Positions 1 to 9,669 of a stretch of 64,000 nt of DNA are shown here, one piece after another. The notes under the pieces were generated by a model, which saw only the letters and a program-made list of their open reading frames with translations, had not been told where the DNA came from and searched no databases. The DNA comes from Antedon mediterranea (taxonomy: Eukaryota; Echinodermata; Crinoidea; Comatulida; Antedonidae), in contig NC_092672.1 in assembly GCF_964355755.1 (NCBI RefSeq), positions 20,456,501-20,520,500 of the forward strand, in the 5' to 3' direction. A program made the translations under genes and the position numbers. Every line of letters begins with the position of its first letter. Position 1 is the stretch's first letter.

Positions 1-295
1 TTAAAAAATGTTTTCTTACATTTTGAACGGAAGTATTTATTTGTTTATAAGCCCAATTTTCCAGTCTTAATTTTACATTTTGAAAAAAGGTATTTATTTG
101 TTTATAAGCCCAATTTTCTAGTCTTAATTTTACATTTTGAAAAAAAGTATTTTATTTGTTGATAAGCCCAACTGTGCAGTCTTATTTTACATTTTGAACG
201 AAAGTATTTATTTGTTGATAAGCCCAATTTTGCAGTCTTATTTTACATTTTAAACGAAAGTATTTATTTGTTGATAAGCCGAATTTTCCAGTTTA
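1..295. repeat. Tandem repeat, about 55-bp unit, about 5 copies
   Basis: Five imperfect head-to-tail copies of an AT-rich unit containing TTTACATTTTGAACGAAAG and TTGATAAGCCCAATTTT. Copies differ by small indels and substitutions. No coding potential is seen. A diverged further copy lies at 835-990. Confidence 0.8.
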
Positions 296-1162
296 ATAAT
301 AATGACCCCTTCCACAGTGCTTATACCATATACATTTTACATGATATTGACCGTGGGTTCTTTACGCCTCTGATGCATTTGTTTTTATTGTACCTTTTTA
401 ATAAATTATTATATGTTTAGGCCTAATCACACCCAATTTAATGAAACGGTCAGATTCCGATTTCAATTGAACGAAAGTAGTACTGTATTTATTATTCATT
501 GATAAGCCAAGGGTCCCATGGCGTTAGCCGATATCTTGAGCATTTGACTCTTGTAACACAAATCATTCTTCAAAATCTAAAGAAAGAACCTCACACGTCT
601 TTTTTGTGAGTGATACACTATGGATATGCCCACGGAAATAATATGTGGACATTGCAAACAATCATAGGCCTACAGTAACAAACATAACATGGCTAATAAG
701 CATAACATTCAGACTTGCTTGTTTTCTAGTGGATTTTTATTTACTTTAGCATGTAGAATAAAACTAGTAACAGTGGCTATATTAATAATTATACTGATTA
801 TCCTTGATGTTATCGCGTCTAATAATAAAATATTTTGTTGTTGATAAGCCCAATTTTTCAGCCTTGATTTTACATTTTGAACGAAAGTATTTATTTGTTG
901 ATAAGCCCAATTTTGCAGTCTTAATAATGACCCTTCCACAGTGCATTTTACATGATATTGACCGAGGGTTTTTACGCCTCTATAGGCACTGATCAATACC
1001 ATAATTAATGTACTTTTTTAAATGAATATTGAAATGTTTCAACACTCCCAGATTTCCTCATCTTTATCGTTTCAAAAATTAATTAAATAATTTTCAGTGT
1101 ATCACCGGGCGGTTTGGAATTTATTTCTATGCCCGTTGTGTTTATATATATAATATTAAGTA
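296..1162. other. Non-coding, with a diverged duplicate of the 5' tandem repeat
   Basis: No gene is recognised. Positions 835-990 repeat the organisation of 250-380: two tandem units, then a stretch reading ACCCTTCCACAGTGC, then CATGATATTGACCG and TTTACGCCTCT. The whole block was therefore duplicated locally, not only the monomer. Short open frames here are repeat by-products. Confidence 0.6.
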
Positions 1163-2818
1163 TCTATATATAAATTATGGTTAATTCTGACATAGGCGAG
1201 CACAATGCAAAAACTTCTCTACAAATCTCCGCCTTGGATACCTACCTTATCTATCCGAGATGTACCGCGAAACGTAGATTTGATAACATTAGTGTGCACG
1301 CCGACGCTATTATTCCATATTTATATCTTAGGAAGAATATTATAAAGAGTTTTTTAACAACATTTATGATTTCAACATTGGATTTTCCTCTCAATTTCAA
1401 TTCTTCCCGGTCAAAGTAATTTCCGGGTTTAAGATAAGTTCACCTTAGTTTCAAATATTTTCTCTCTTTTAATAATAATAATAATAATAATAATAAATGA
1501 AAACTTATATAGCGCCGGTATCCTCCACCCATGTGGCGCTCATGGCGCTTTGTGCATTAACAACGTGCGAGAACATCAGCGAATAGCGACGTCTTTAGGT
1601 TGGTCTTGAAACTGTTTAGACTAGTTGAGCATTTAACTGTTGCTGGTAAGCTGTTCCATACACTTGCGGCCGCAACGTAAAAAGATCTCTGACCCCACTG
1701 ATTTTTCGCTCTACGCTCTTGAAGAAGGTTTTGTGACAATGATCGTAGGCCTCTGCGGGATGATTCGTAACGATCCACAAGGTCAGATAAATAAGCAGGA
1801 GCACTGTCATACACAAGGGAGCAGTTAAAATAATAGATTTGACTCTAAAGGTGACTGGAAACAGGCACTTTCCATCAATCAATACAGTGTCCCTTTGGAA
1901 GACGAAAAAAAAATTGGCCATTAATCATAGCCATTTCAGTTTTTTGTTTATTTTAAAACATACCACACGTGTGTGAAGGTACAGTAGTTAAATAATAGGA
2001 ATTATACTGCAAATTAATAAAGATCAAATTAAATATACGCCATAAAGAATCAGAATATATTGTAGTATAGTATTATAAAATTACATAGGGAGATTTGATA
2101 AGACATTTTTCGAGTGAAATCCCGATAGCTGAGTTTTATTGAGTAAGCTTGCAGGAATAACTGTAGGCTATCTTCCTGTGTCCCGTTAGGACCGAGATGT
2201 CTGCCCATGTTGCAAGCCGTAATGTCTTCTTTCTTGGGCCCACTCTGTCACGGCAGTTAGTTTCAAAAGATGATTAAATTAAATAATGTATTAATAATTA
2301 TTAGGATGGTATTCATTTGAATAAACGCCTCTCCAATAAAACATCACTTTGAATAATAACCACCCCACAACCCAACTATCTAATAAACGTCCATCCACAT
2401 ATTTATAATAACACAATTATACTATTTGTAGTAGAATTCACCGCACTGTTATCTGCAATTTACCAAGCATTTGTTATTCTTTTTTACCACTTTTCATATC
2501 TATGAGAGGATTTCATTTGATTATAAATGTTACCATATTATTAAAACTAAAAAATTTAACATATTATATCCCTCGAATAAGCACCTCCCTCAAATGACCT
2601 CCGCCTCCCCAAAGGGCCCTACCAAACAATAAAAACTATACTTTAAAATGTTATTAATCATCTAAAACACTGTGAAACAAAATAGTTTAGTTTTACGAAT
2701 GTCCAGCATTTTCAATAATGGTAACCGACAGAAAATGTATAAGGAGAACATTATCATTCCGAGAACCATCGTCTACACTTCCTAGAGGGGGAGCGAGCGA
2801 AGCGAGCTCACCCTCTAG
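1163..2818 (+). mobile_element. Non-autonomous Helitron-like element, copy 1 (carries a LINE insertion)
   Basis: The element begins TCTATATATAAATTATGG after a host A and ends in CTAG before a host T, with no target-site duplication. Those are Helitron hallmarks. The last 37 nt fold on themselves: CTAGAGGG pairs with CCCTCTAG around a GAGCGAGCGAAGCGAGC core. It matches the element at 3978-5290 in inverse orientation along its whole length, except for about 340 extra bases at 1472-1809, which are a truncated LINE. No Rep/helicase frame is present, so it depends on a partner. The terminal position of the hairpin differs from the usual layout, where the hairpin sits about 10 nt inside CTRR, so a related rolling-circle class is possible. 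Confidence 0.7.
1472..1809 (-). mobile_element. 5'-truncated CR1/L2-type LINE 3' end inside the Helitron copy
   Basis: Comparison with the second Helitron copy defines this insertion directly, because the other copy runs straight across the site. Read on the - strand it encodes the C-terminal tail typical of CR1/L2/Jockey-type reverse transcriptases: AYLSDLVDRY, then LRS, WGQRSFYVAAASVWNSLPATV and SFKTNLKTSLF. After the stop comes a short 3' UTR with GCGCTATATAAG and a (TTA)n microsatellite tail at 1472-1496. Only the last 80 or so codons remain, so it is dead on arrival. It inserted after the two Helitron copies diverged, or into this copy only. Confidence 0.85.
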
Positions 2819-2845
2819 TAATTATGAATTCACCAACACTTTCAG

Positions 2846-2994
2846 GCCCGGGGCCGAGTTGTAGACCAGACTTCCATGCACAGCCACATGTTAAGGAATA
2901 TGAATCTCTTTATGATTTTAATATGGTTCGAAATGATATTACACAACAACGATTAGACAGCAACTGTGCAAGAGTCAAACTAATAAAATCGGAA
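2846..2994 (+). pseudogene. OGFOD2: OGFOD2-like N-terminal exon remnant
   Basis: The exon follows an acceptor (CTTTCAG) and reads through EYESLYDFNMVRND and QQRLDSNCARVKLIKSE. By recollection of the family, this aligns with the segment ending just before the YHP motif in vertebrate OGFOD2. No clear donor follows and the frame stops at TGA (2995-2997). The next expected stretch, between this exon and 3348, was not found. It lies only 28 bp downstream of the Helitron copy ending at 2818. Confidence 0.5.
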
Positions 2995-3347
2995 TGATGA
3001 CCTATTGTAATCAAATTCTATAAAAAAAATTAGTAAAGGATTCTAACTTAAATAACTGTACATTGTGAAGCTCATTCTGCCATGGAACAGTAATCGAAAA
3101 AGATAAAAATCAAAGCTATACACTAGTAGAGCAGGCTTTCCTATATGATTAAAACTATTTGACGAAAAGGCATATTTCAAACACATTAAAGGAAAAGTTA
3201 AGCACACAAAAAATGGTAAAATTACATGTTTTTGCATTGTTATTTTGTGAACAATGGATGTTCTATAACTCAAAATGGCATTCAAAAACTTGCATATTTA
3301 CTGTAATTACGTTTCATGTTTCACATTTAACTGTTTTTTTTATGTAG

Positions 3348-3472
3348 GAGAGCGTATTTACTCTTTTCCAATATTTACTGAAGAGTTTTGTAATTCATTT
3401 AAAGAAGAAATAGAACATTTTGAAAACACAGATTTACCAAAAGGAAGACCAAATACAATGAACAATTATGGT
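3348..3472 (+). pseudogene. OGFOD2: OGFOD2-like exon (SFPIF...PKGRPNTMNNYG)
   Basis: The exon has acceptor TATGTAG and donor GGT|GTAAGT. It encodes RIYSFPIFTEEFC, a helix with EEIEHFENTDLPKG, then RPNTMNNYG. This is one of the best conserved blocks of OGFOD2, lying just N-terminal to the double-stranded beta-helix core. The frame is intact. Confidence 0.85.
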
Positions 3473-3795
3473 GTAAGTGTGGCTACCGTAAATGCCCTGC
3501 TTTGCATAAACTACTCAAAAACCCCACCTCAAATATTAACTCCCCTACCCCATACAACATCATTAGGTATAAATGCCCCTCATAAACATGACATGACTTC
3601 CATGATCTACAATTGACCAAGCATGGTGATTTTTACTGTATTTTATCACTTCTTGATATTGATTTTGTTTTTAAAAAATGTATTTGATTTCTTTGTTATG
3701 TAGAAGGATTGAAAATAAATAAAAATAAAATAAAAGGCACTATTATTATTAAAACATAGAGCTGCTTAAAATTTTCAAAATGTATTTTGTTGTAG

Positions 3796-5366
3796 GTATT
3801 AATGAATGAATTGGGATTTGATGACTACTTCATCACACCTTTACGTCAGAATTACATAACTCCACTCGCTAGGCTCTTGTATCCAGACTGTGGTGGAGAC
3901 TTGTTAGACTCTCACAAAGCTTTTGTTGTAAAGTACAAGATTGGAGAAGATTTGGATCTTAACTATCATTATGATAACTAGAGGGTGAGCTCGCTTCGCT
4001 CGCTCCCCCTCTAGGAAGTGTAGACGATGGTTCTCGGAATGATAATGTTCTCCTTATACATTTTCTGTCGGTTACCATTATTGAAAATGCTTGACATTCG
4101 TAAAACTAAACTACTTTGTTTCACAGTGTTTTAGATGATTAATAACATTTTAAAGTATAGTTTTTATTGTTTGGTAGGGCCCTTTGGGGAGGCGGAGGTC
4201 ATTTGAGGGAGGTGCTTATTCGAGGGATATATGTTCAATTTTTTAGTTCTAATAATATGGTAACATTTATAATCAAATGAAATCCTCTCATAGATATGAA
4301 AAGTGGTAAAAAAGAATAACAAATGCTTGGTAAATTGCAGATAACAGTGCGGTGAATTCTACTACAAATAGTATAATTGTGTTATTATAAATATGTGAAT
4401 GGACGTTTATTAGATAGTTGGGTTGTGTGGGGGGGTTATTATTCAAAGTGATGTTTTATTGGCGTTTATTCAAATGAATACCATTCTAATAATTATTAAT
4501 ACATTATTTAATTTAATCATCTTTTGAAACTAACTGCCGTGACAGAGTGGGCCCAAGAAAGAAGACATTACGGCTTGCAACATGGGCAGACATCTCGGTC
4601 CTAACGGGACACAGGAAGATAGCCTACAGTTATTCCTGCAAGCTTACTCAATAAAACTCAGCTATCGGGATTTCACTCGAAAAATGTCTTATCAAATCTC
4701 CCTATGTAATTTTATAATACTATTCCCCACAATATATTCTGATTCTTTATGGCGTATATTTAATTTGATCTTTATTAATTTGCAGTATAATTCCTATTAT
4801 TTAACTACTGCACCTTCACACACGTGTGGTATGTTTTAAAATAAACAAAAAACTGAAATGGCTATGATTAATGGCCAATTTTTTTTTCGTCTTCCAAAGG
4901 AACACTGTATTGATTGATGGAAAGTGCCTGTTTCCAGTCACCTTTAGGGTCAAATCTATTATTTTAACTGCTCCCTTGTGTATAAAAGAGAGAAAATATT
5001 TGAAACTAAGGTGAACTTATCTTAAACCCGGAAATTACTTTGACCGGGAAGAATTGAAATTGAGAGGAAAATCCAATGTTGAAATCATAAATGTTGTTAA
5101 AAAACTCTTTATAATATCTTCCTAAGATATAAATATGGAACAATAGCGTCGGCGTGCACACTAATGTTATCAAATCTACGTTTCGCGGTACATCTCGGAT
5201 AGATAAGGTAGGTATCCAAGGCGGAGATTTGTAGAGAAGTTTTTGCATTGTGCTCGCCTATTTCAGAATTAACCATAATTTATATATAGATGCAGAGGTC
5301 ACTCTTAATATATCACTTACAAGTGATTTCACTGAGGGGTCATTGTATTTTGGAGGCATGCGTCAT
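3796..5366 (+). pseudogene. OGFOD2: OGFOD2-like catalytic exon, split by a Helitron
   Basis: The exon is 3796-3977 plus 5291-5366. The left part has acceptor TTGTAG and reads NELGFDDYF, LARLLYPDCGG, DSHKAFVVKYKIG and NYHYD, where H-x-D supplies two of the iron ligands. The right part reads AEVTLNISLTSDFTEG and LYFGGMRH, then donor GTAAGT. Removing 3978-5290 rejoins GATAA and TGCAGAG without loss or gain, giving an uninterrupted HYDNAEV frame. As it stands the Helitron end CTAG completes the Asn codon and then reads TAG, so translation would stop straight after the HxD motif. Confidence 0.88.
3978..5290 (-). mobile_element. Non-autonomous Helitron-like element, copy 2, inserted in an exon
   Basis: This 1313-bp copy is the inverse of the element at 1163-2818 without the LINE. 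On the - strand it is flanked by host A (complement of 5291) and host T (complement of 3977), begins TCTATATATAAATTATGG and ends with the hairpin and CTAG. There is no target-site duplication, and the interrupted exon shows that insertion was precise at an AT dinucleotide. No protein-coding frame of note is present. Confidence 0.78.
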
Positions 5367-5858
5367 GTAAGTATAAACAATGCCTGAAAATGTCCAGTTA
5401 TAAAAAACAAAGCAACGATTTGTATTATTTTGGCACTGAATAACATAATTAAATGGTTTACATTCTATTTTAGGTAATACTTTATGACCAATATGATTTT
5501 TTGTTATTATGACTGATACATTAATTTTGTTATTATGACCCGAATACAATTTTTTAAAGTAAAAATGTAGCTATATTGGTGACAATCATATTGTACATAT
5601 TCTATTTAACCACCCTCAGATGCTTGTTTTCAGTACCTGAACTTTTCTGTTCATACACATGATAAAGAATCAAGACAAGGTGTTCTTAATGTCATTTCCT
5701 GGTGGCAGTCTGAAGCCAATCTAACATTAGTCATATAAAATATTGCACACTAGGCTTCCATTTTGGCTTTTGTATACCTCTGTTGAATCTACAAGTGACA
5801 TGGTTGTCTTTTATATAGCAACATACCAGGTTTGTTAATTTTGTGTTGTTTTTAACAG

Positions 5859-8800
5859 CAACAAGGAATAGAAGAACCACAGCGTACTGAATATTGCCAC
5901 AAGCCAATGCAGGATAACCTCTTGTGATTGTACGAAATCATTGGTTATCCGCAACGAAGTTGCAGGATAACCTCTTGTGATTGTACGAAATCATTCTGTA
6001 TGATTTTTGTGTAACGCTTTTCTCTAAAACTCGCAAACATAACATTTCGGTAACTATCTTAACATATTGACATTTACGTAACGTCGTCAAGCGAAGCTTT
6101 TCATGACGTTTACAATTGCGCAACGTGACTTACGCGCGATTTAACGATTTTGTCGTATTTAACATAGCTCGACAACCAAATAACATTTCAACTTGAAACT
6201 TTGCAAAAGTTTAATTTATATCATGCGCTAACTTTCTGTTGAAAAAAAATTCCGTGTTTTACACAAAGTTACGCGCGCACGCGCATTTAAAATTTCGAAA
6301 TGCGCAAAATTAATTTCTAATCAACTTTCTACGCGTTTCATGTCGTTTTAAGCATGTCAAAAATTCCCACGCGTGCGCACATTTTTACGTGTGCGGTGCG
6401 CACGTAGCATTGAAAACGTAGTTTTTTCGCGTGATTTATGTTTTTCCAGCCTTTTCTAGTAATTTTACCAAATTTTAAACAATTTCGACTTAAAGATACG
6501 TCATACCAGCACGTCGAATTGGACAATTTGCGCGCGTTTTTTATGAAAAGGTTAAAAAATTCGTTTAAAATATGCCTTTTTTTAAACAGTCGTAATTTCT
6601 AAACTAGACGGTCAAATTTTTGTGGATGACATATTCTAGAAGTAGATGAGTTGTAGATGTCGGATCAGGTATTAATATGGCTAACCGGACATTGTGACGT
6701 CATCGTATGGCCACGCGAATATAAAATTTAGGATTTTTGTATCTTTCGTCATAGCTCATCACATTGAATAGAGCGCATCTCCACTTATCCGTTTTCCATT
6801 TTTACCCCGATTTTGATATTGTCTAGGTCAATCAACTATCTTTCGCATGAGTTAAAAATATTTTAATTTTTTTGACGTCATCATGCCTAAAAATTTAAAT
6901 CACGTGTGGCATCAATTTCATCTTTACAGTAAATTTCAATCTGTTATAGCTCGTAAGAATAAAATGTGATAATCACGATTAAAACTTTTTCTGGAAGCTA
7001 TTGGATTGTAGATACGAAATTATGTAAACATGTTGCCAATCGGAAATTGTGACGTCATCATATGGCCAGTTTAATAAAAAAGGTCGTATTTTCATCTTTT
7101 GCGTCATAATTCATTACATTTAAAAGAGCGCGCATCAATATTTCACGTATTCAAATTTCTTCTACACGCTAATACGTTGTTGCTGAAATAATTTCCTTTC
7201 GGAATTGTTACCTTCGCGTTTCATTTTAAAACTGTCAACATGTTAAAAATTGCAATAATTAGCGGGTCCCGTAATTTTACCTATTCTACACTGTATGTGA
7301 TATGGATACAGATTATACTGTGTATACTATATATGAATTTATATATAGATAAAATTCAGCAATAACAACATATCATATTCTTCAGTTCAGGTCATAATGC
7401 CAATGTGACCTCTTCCTTTTGTCCTCAACCTATCCCCTTAATGTTAATGTTGCACCACTTGCGCGGCGGATAACCAAACTCGTCAAAGTGACGAGTTACA
7501 TGTCTAGTTCTGTATGATTTTTGTGTAACGCTTTTCTCTAAAACTCGCAAACATAACATTTCGGTAACTATCTTAACATATTAACATTTACGTAACGTCG
7601 TCAAGCGAAGCTTTTCATGACGTTTACAATTGCGCAACGTGACTTACGCGTGATTTAACGATTTTGTCGTATTTAACATAGCTCGACAACCAAATAACAT
7701 TTCAACTTGAAACTTTGCAAAAGTTTAATTTATATCATGCGCTAACTTTCTGTTGAAAAAAAAATCCGTGTTTTACACAAAGTTACGCGCGCACGCGCAT
7801 TTAAAATTTCAAAATGCGCAAAATTAATTTCTAATCAACTTTCTACGCGTTTCATGTCGTTTTAAGCATGTCAAAAATTCCCACGCGTGCGCACATTTTT
7901 ACGTGTGCGGTGCGCACGTAGCATTGAAAACGTATTTTTTTCGCGTGATTTATGTTTTTCCAGCCTTTTCTAGTAATTTTACCAAATTTTAAACAATTTC
8001 TACTTAAAGATACGTCATACGAGCACGTCGAATTGGACAATTTGCGCGCGTTTGTTATGAAAAGGTTAAAAAATTCGTTTAAAAAATGCCTTTTTTTAAA
8101 CAGTCGTAATTTCTAAACTAGACGGTCAACTTTTTATGGATGGCATATTCTGGAAGTAGATGAGTTGTAGATATCGGATCAGGTATTAATATAGCTAACC
8201 GGACATTGTGACGTCATCGTATGGCCACGCGAATATAAAATTTAGGATTTTTGTATCTTTCGTCATAGCTCATCACATTGAATAGAGCGCATCTCCACTT
8301 ATCTGTTTTCCATTTTCACCCCGATTTTGATATTGTCTGGGTCAATCAACTATCTTTCGCATGAGTAAAAAATATTTTAATTTTTTTGACGTCATCATGC
8401 CTAAAAATTTAAATCACGTGTGGCATCAATTTCATCTTTACAGTAAATTTTAATCTGTTATAGCTCGTAAGAATAAAATGTGATAATCACGATTAAAACT
8501 TTTTCTGGAAGCTATTGGATTGTAGATACGAAATTATGTAAAAATGTTGCCAATCGGATGTTGTGACGTCATCATATGGCCAGTTAAATAAAAAAGGTCG
8601 TATTTTCATCTTTTGCGTCATAATTCATTACATTTAAAAGAGCGCGCATCAATATTTCACGTATTCAAATTTCTTCTACACGCTAATACGTTGTTGCTGA
8701 GATAATTTCCTTTCGGAATTGCTACCTTCGCGTTTCATTTTAAAACCGTCAACATGTTAAAAATTGCAATAAATAGCGGGTCCCGTAATTTCACCTATTC

Positions 8801-9161
8801 TACACTGTATGTGATATGGATACAGATTATACTGTGTATACTATATATGAATTTAAATAATAAAATTCAGCAATAACAACATATCATATTCTTCAGTTCA
8901 GGTCATAATACCAACGTGAACACTTCCTTTTGTCGTCAACCTATCCCCTTAATGTTAATGTTTCACCACTTGCGCGGCGGATAACCAAACTCGTCAAAGT
9001 GACGAGTTACATGTCTAGTTATTTGGATGCGATCTTCCAAAATAAGGAATAAATTGTGTCCAATGTGTGATAATAAACCTCAACTTATTAAGACTGTTGG
9101 ATTCGGAGATGGATTCACTCAACCAGAAAATACAACTGTCGATGTTTGTTGTACTTTATAA
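5859..9161 (+). pseudogene. OGFOD2: OGFOD2-like terminal exon, split by a Helitron dimer and internally deleted
   Basis: The left part 5859-5940 has acceptor TTAACAG and reads EEPQRTEYCHKPMQ. It then runs through a TGA to A5940. The right part 9019-9161 continues in the same frame as IWMRSSKIRNKLCPMC, GFGDGFTQPENTTVDV and a TAA at 9159-9161. Both ends are clear OGFOD2. The family block between them (LLHRG..LHGA.., carrying the distal iron His, and the Arg before NL.IW) is missing. About ten codons are present where roughly 25 are expected, so a deletion preceded or accompanied the insertion. Confidence 0.82.
5941..9018 (+). mobile_element. Head-to-tail tandem Helitron-like dimer
   Basis: Two nearly identical copies, 5994-7507 and 7508-9018, abut with the junction CTAG|TTCTGTATG. 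Each ends with a 9-bp hairpin (AACTCGTCA...TGACGAGTT), six further bases and CTAG, the canonical Helitron 3' architecture. Host flanks are A5940 and T9019, again an AT target with no duplication. The copies differ by scattered substitutions and small indels. Each copy also has an internal diverged repeat: GACGTCATCRTATGGCCA and following sequence recurs about 355 bp downstream. A 53-bp leader (5941-5993) contains TTGGTTATCCGC, the inverse of GCGGATAACCAA near the 3' end, plus a copy of 33 bp of host flank. No transposase is encoded. Confidence 0.75.
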
Positions 9162-9669
9162 TGCATATGTCAACAATTTTACAACTCAAATAATATATTT
9201 ACAAGATTCTTCCGATGGACATGTGTATTTATGACCTCTCTGCGACCTAACTATGTGACATGTAAAGATGTCAAGAATGGTTGAGCCTGTGATGTAGCAG
9301 AGACATTGGTTTGAAATCCTTTTTTTGTTTGAAAAAGTGTGTCGGCTGTGAGGTTTAGGAGAAGATAGAGTTTATGGGAAGTTTATAAGAAGATATGAAA
9401 ACATAGTCTCCATCAAAGGGAACTATTATAGTACTATATATACATTAGTATAGTATAAATATATATTATATAATAAAAATAATAATAAACTTTTATAAAG
9501 CGCTATTTACTGATGTCTCACAGCACTAAAAGACCAACAAGAATTATTGAAAAGGTGAGATTTTAGAGGTGAATTGAATTGCTTAAGAGATTTACACTGA
9601 CGGGTATGAAGTTGAAGCTGGTGCCAAACTAGTGGCACTTGTGCAAGAACCCCGTAAAAATAAGCTTAA
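9162..9669. other. Non-coding; possible LINE 3' tail on the - strand
   Basis: No gene is seen. Around 9460-9520, read on the - strand, AGCGCTTTATAAAAGTTTAT followed by an ATT-rich tail resembles the 3' end of the LINE at 1472-1809 (GCGCTATATAAG then TTA repeats). It is too short to assign firmly. Confidence 0.35.

Larger units (their letters stand above)
2846..9161 (+). pseudogene. OGFOD2: OGFOD2-like 2-oxoglutarate/Fe(II) oxygenase gene, broken by two Helitron-like insertions
   Basis: Spliced pieces match the OGFOD2 family in order. 2846-2994 is an N-terminal exon. 3348-3472 contains LPKGRPNTMNNYG. 3796-3977 plus 5291-5366 contains LLYPDCGG, LDSHKAFVVKY, the iron-binding HYD motif, then EVTLNISL and LYFGGMRH. 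5859-5940 plus 9019-9161 ends in the family-typical KLCPMC and GFGDGFTQPENTTVDV. Intact GT/AG boundaries show this is a gene copy with introns, not a retrocopy. It is disabled: a Helitron puts a TAG stop directly after HYDN, the last exon carries a TGA and lacks the stretch that should hold the distal iron His, and a 3.1 kb dimer splits that exon. A functional paralogue is expected elsewhere. The family is thought to hydroxylate an unknown substrate. Confidence 0.88.

Noticed and set aside
3986-5289. The Helitron in the OGFOD2-like exon acting as a new intron (GTGAGC donor near 3986, TATATAG acceptor at 5289)
   Set aside because: Splicing at these sites would still leave the TAG that directly follows the Asn codon, so it would not rescue the frame.
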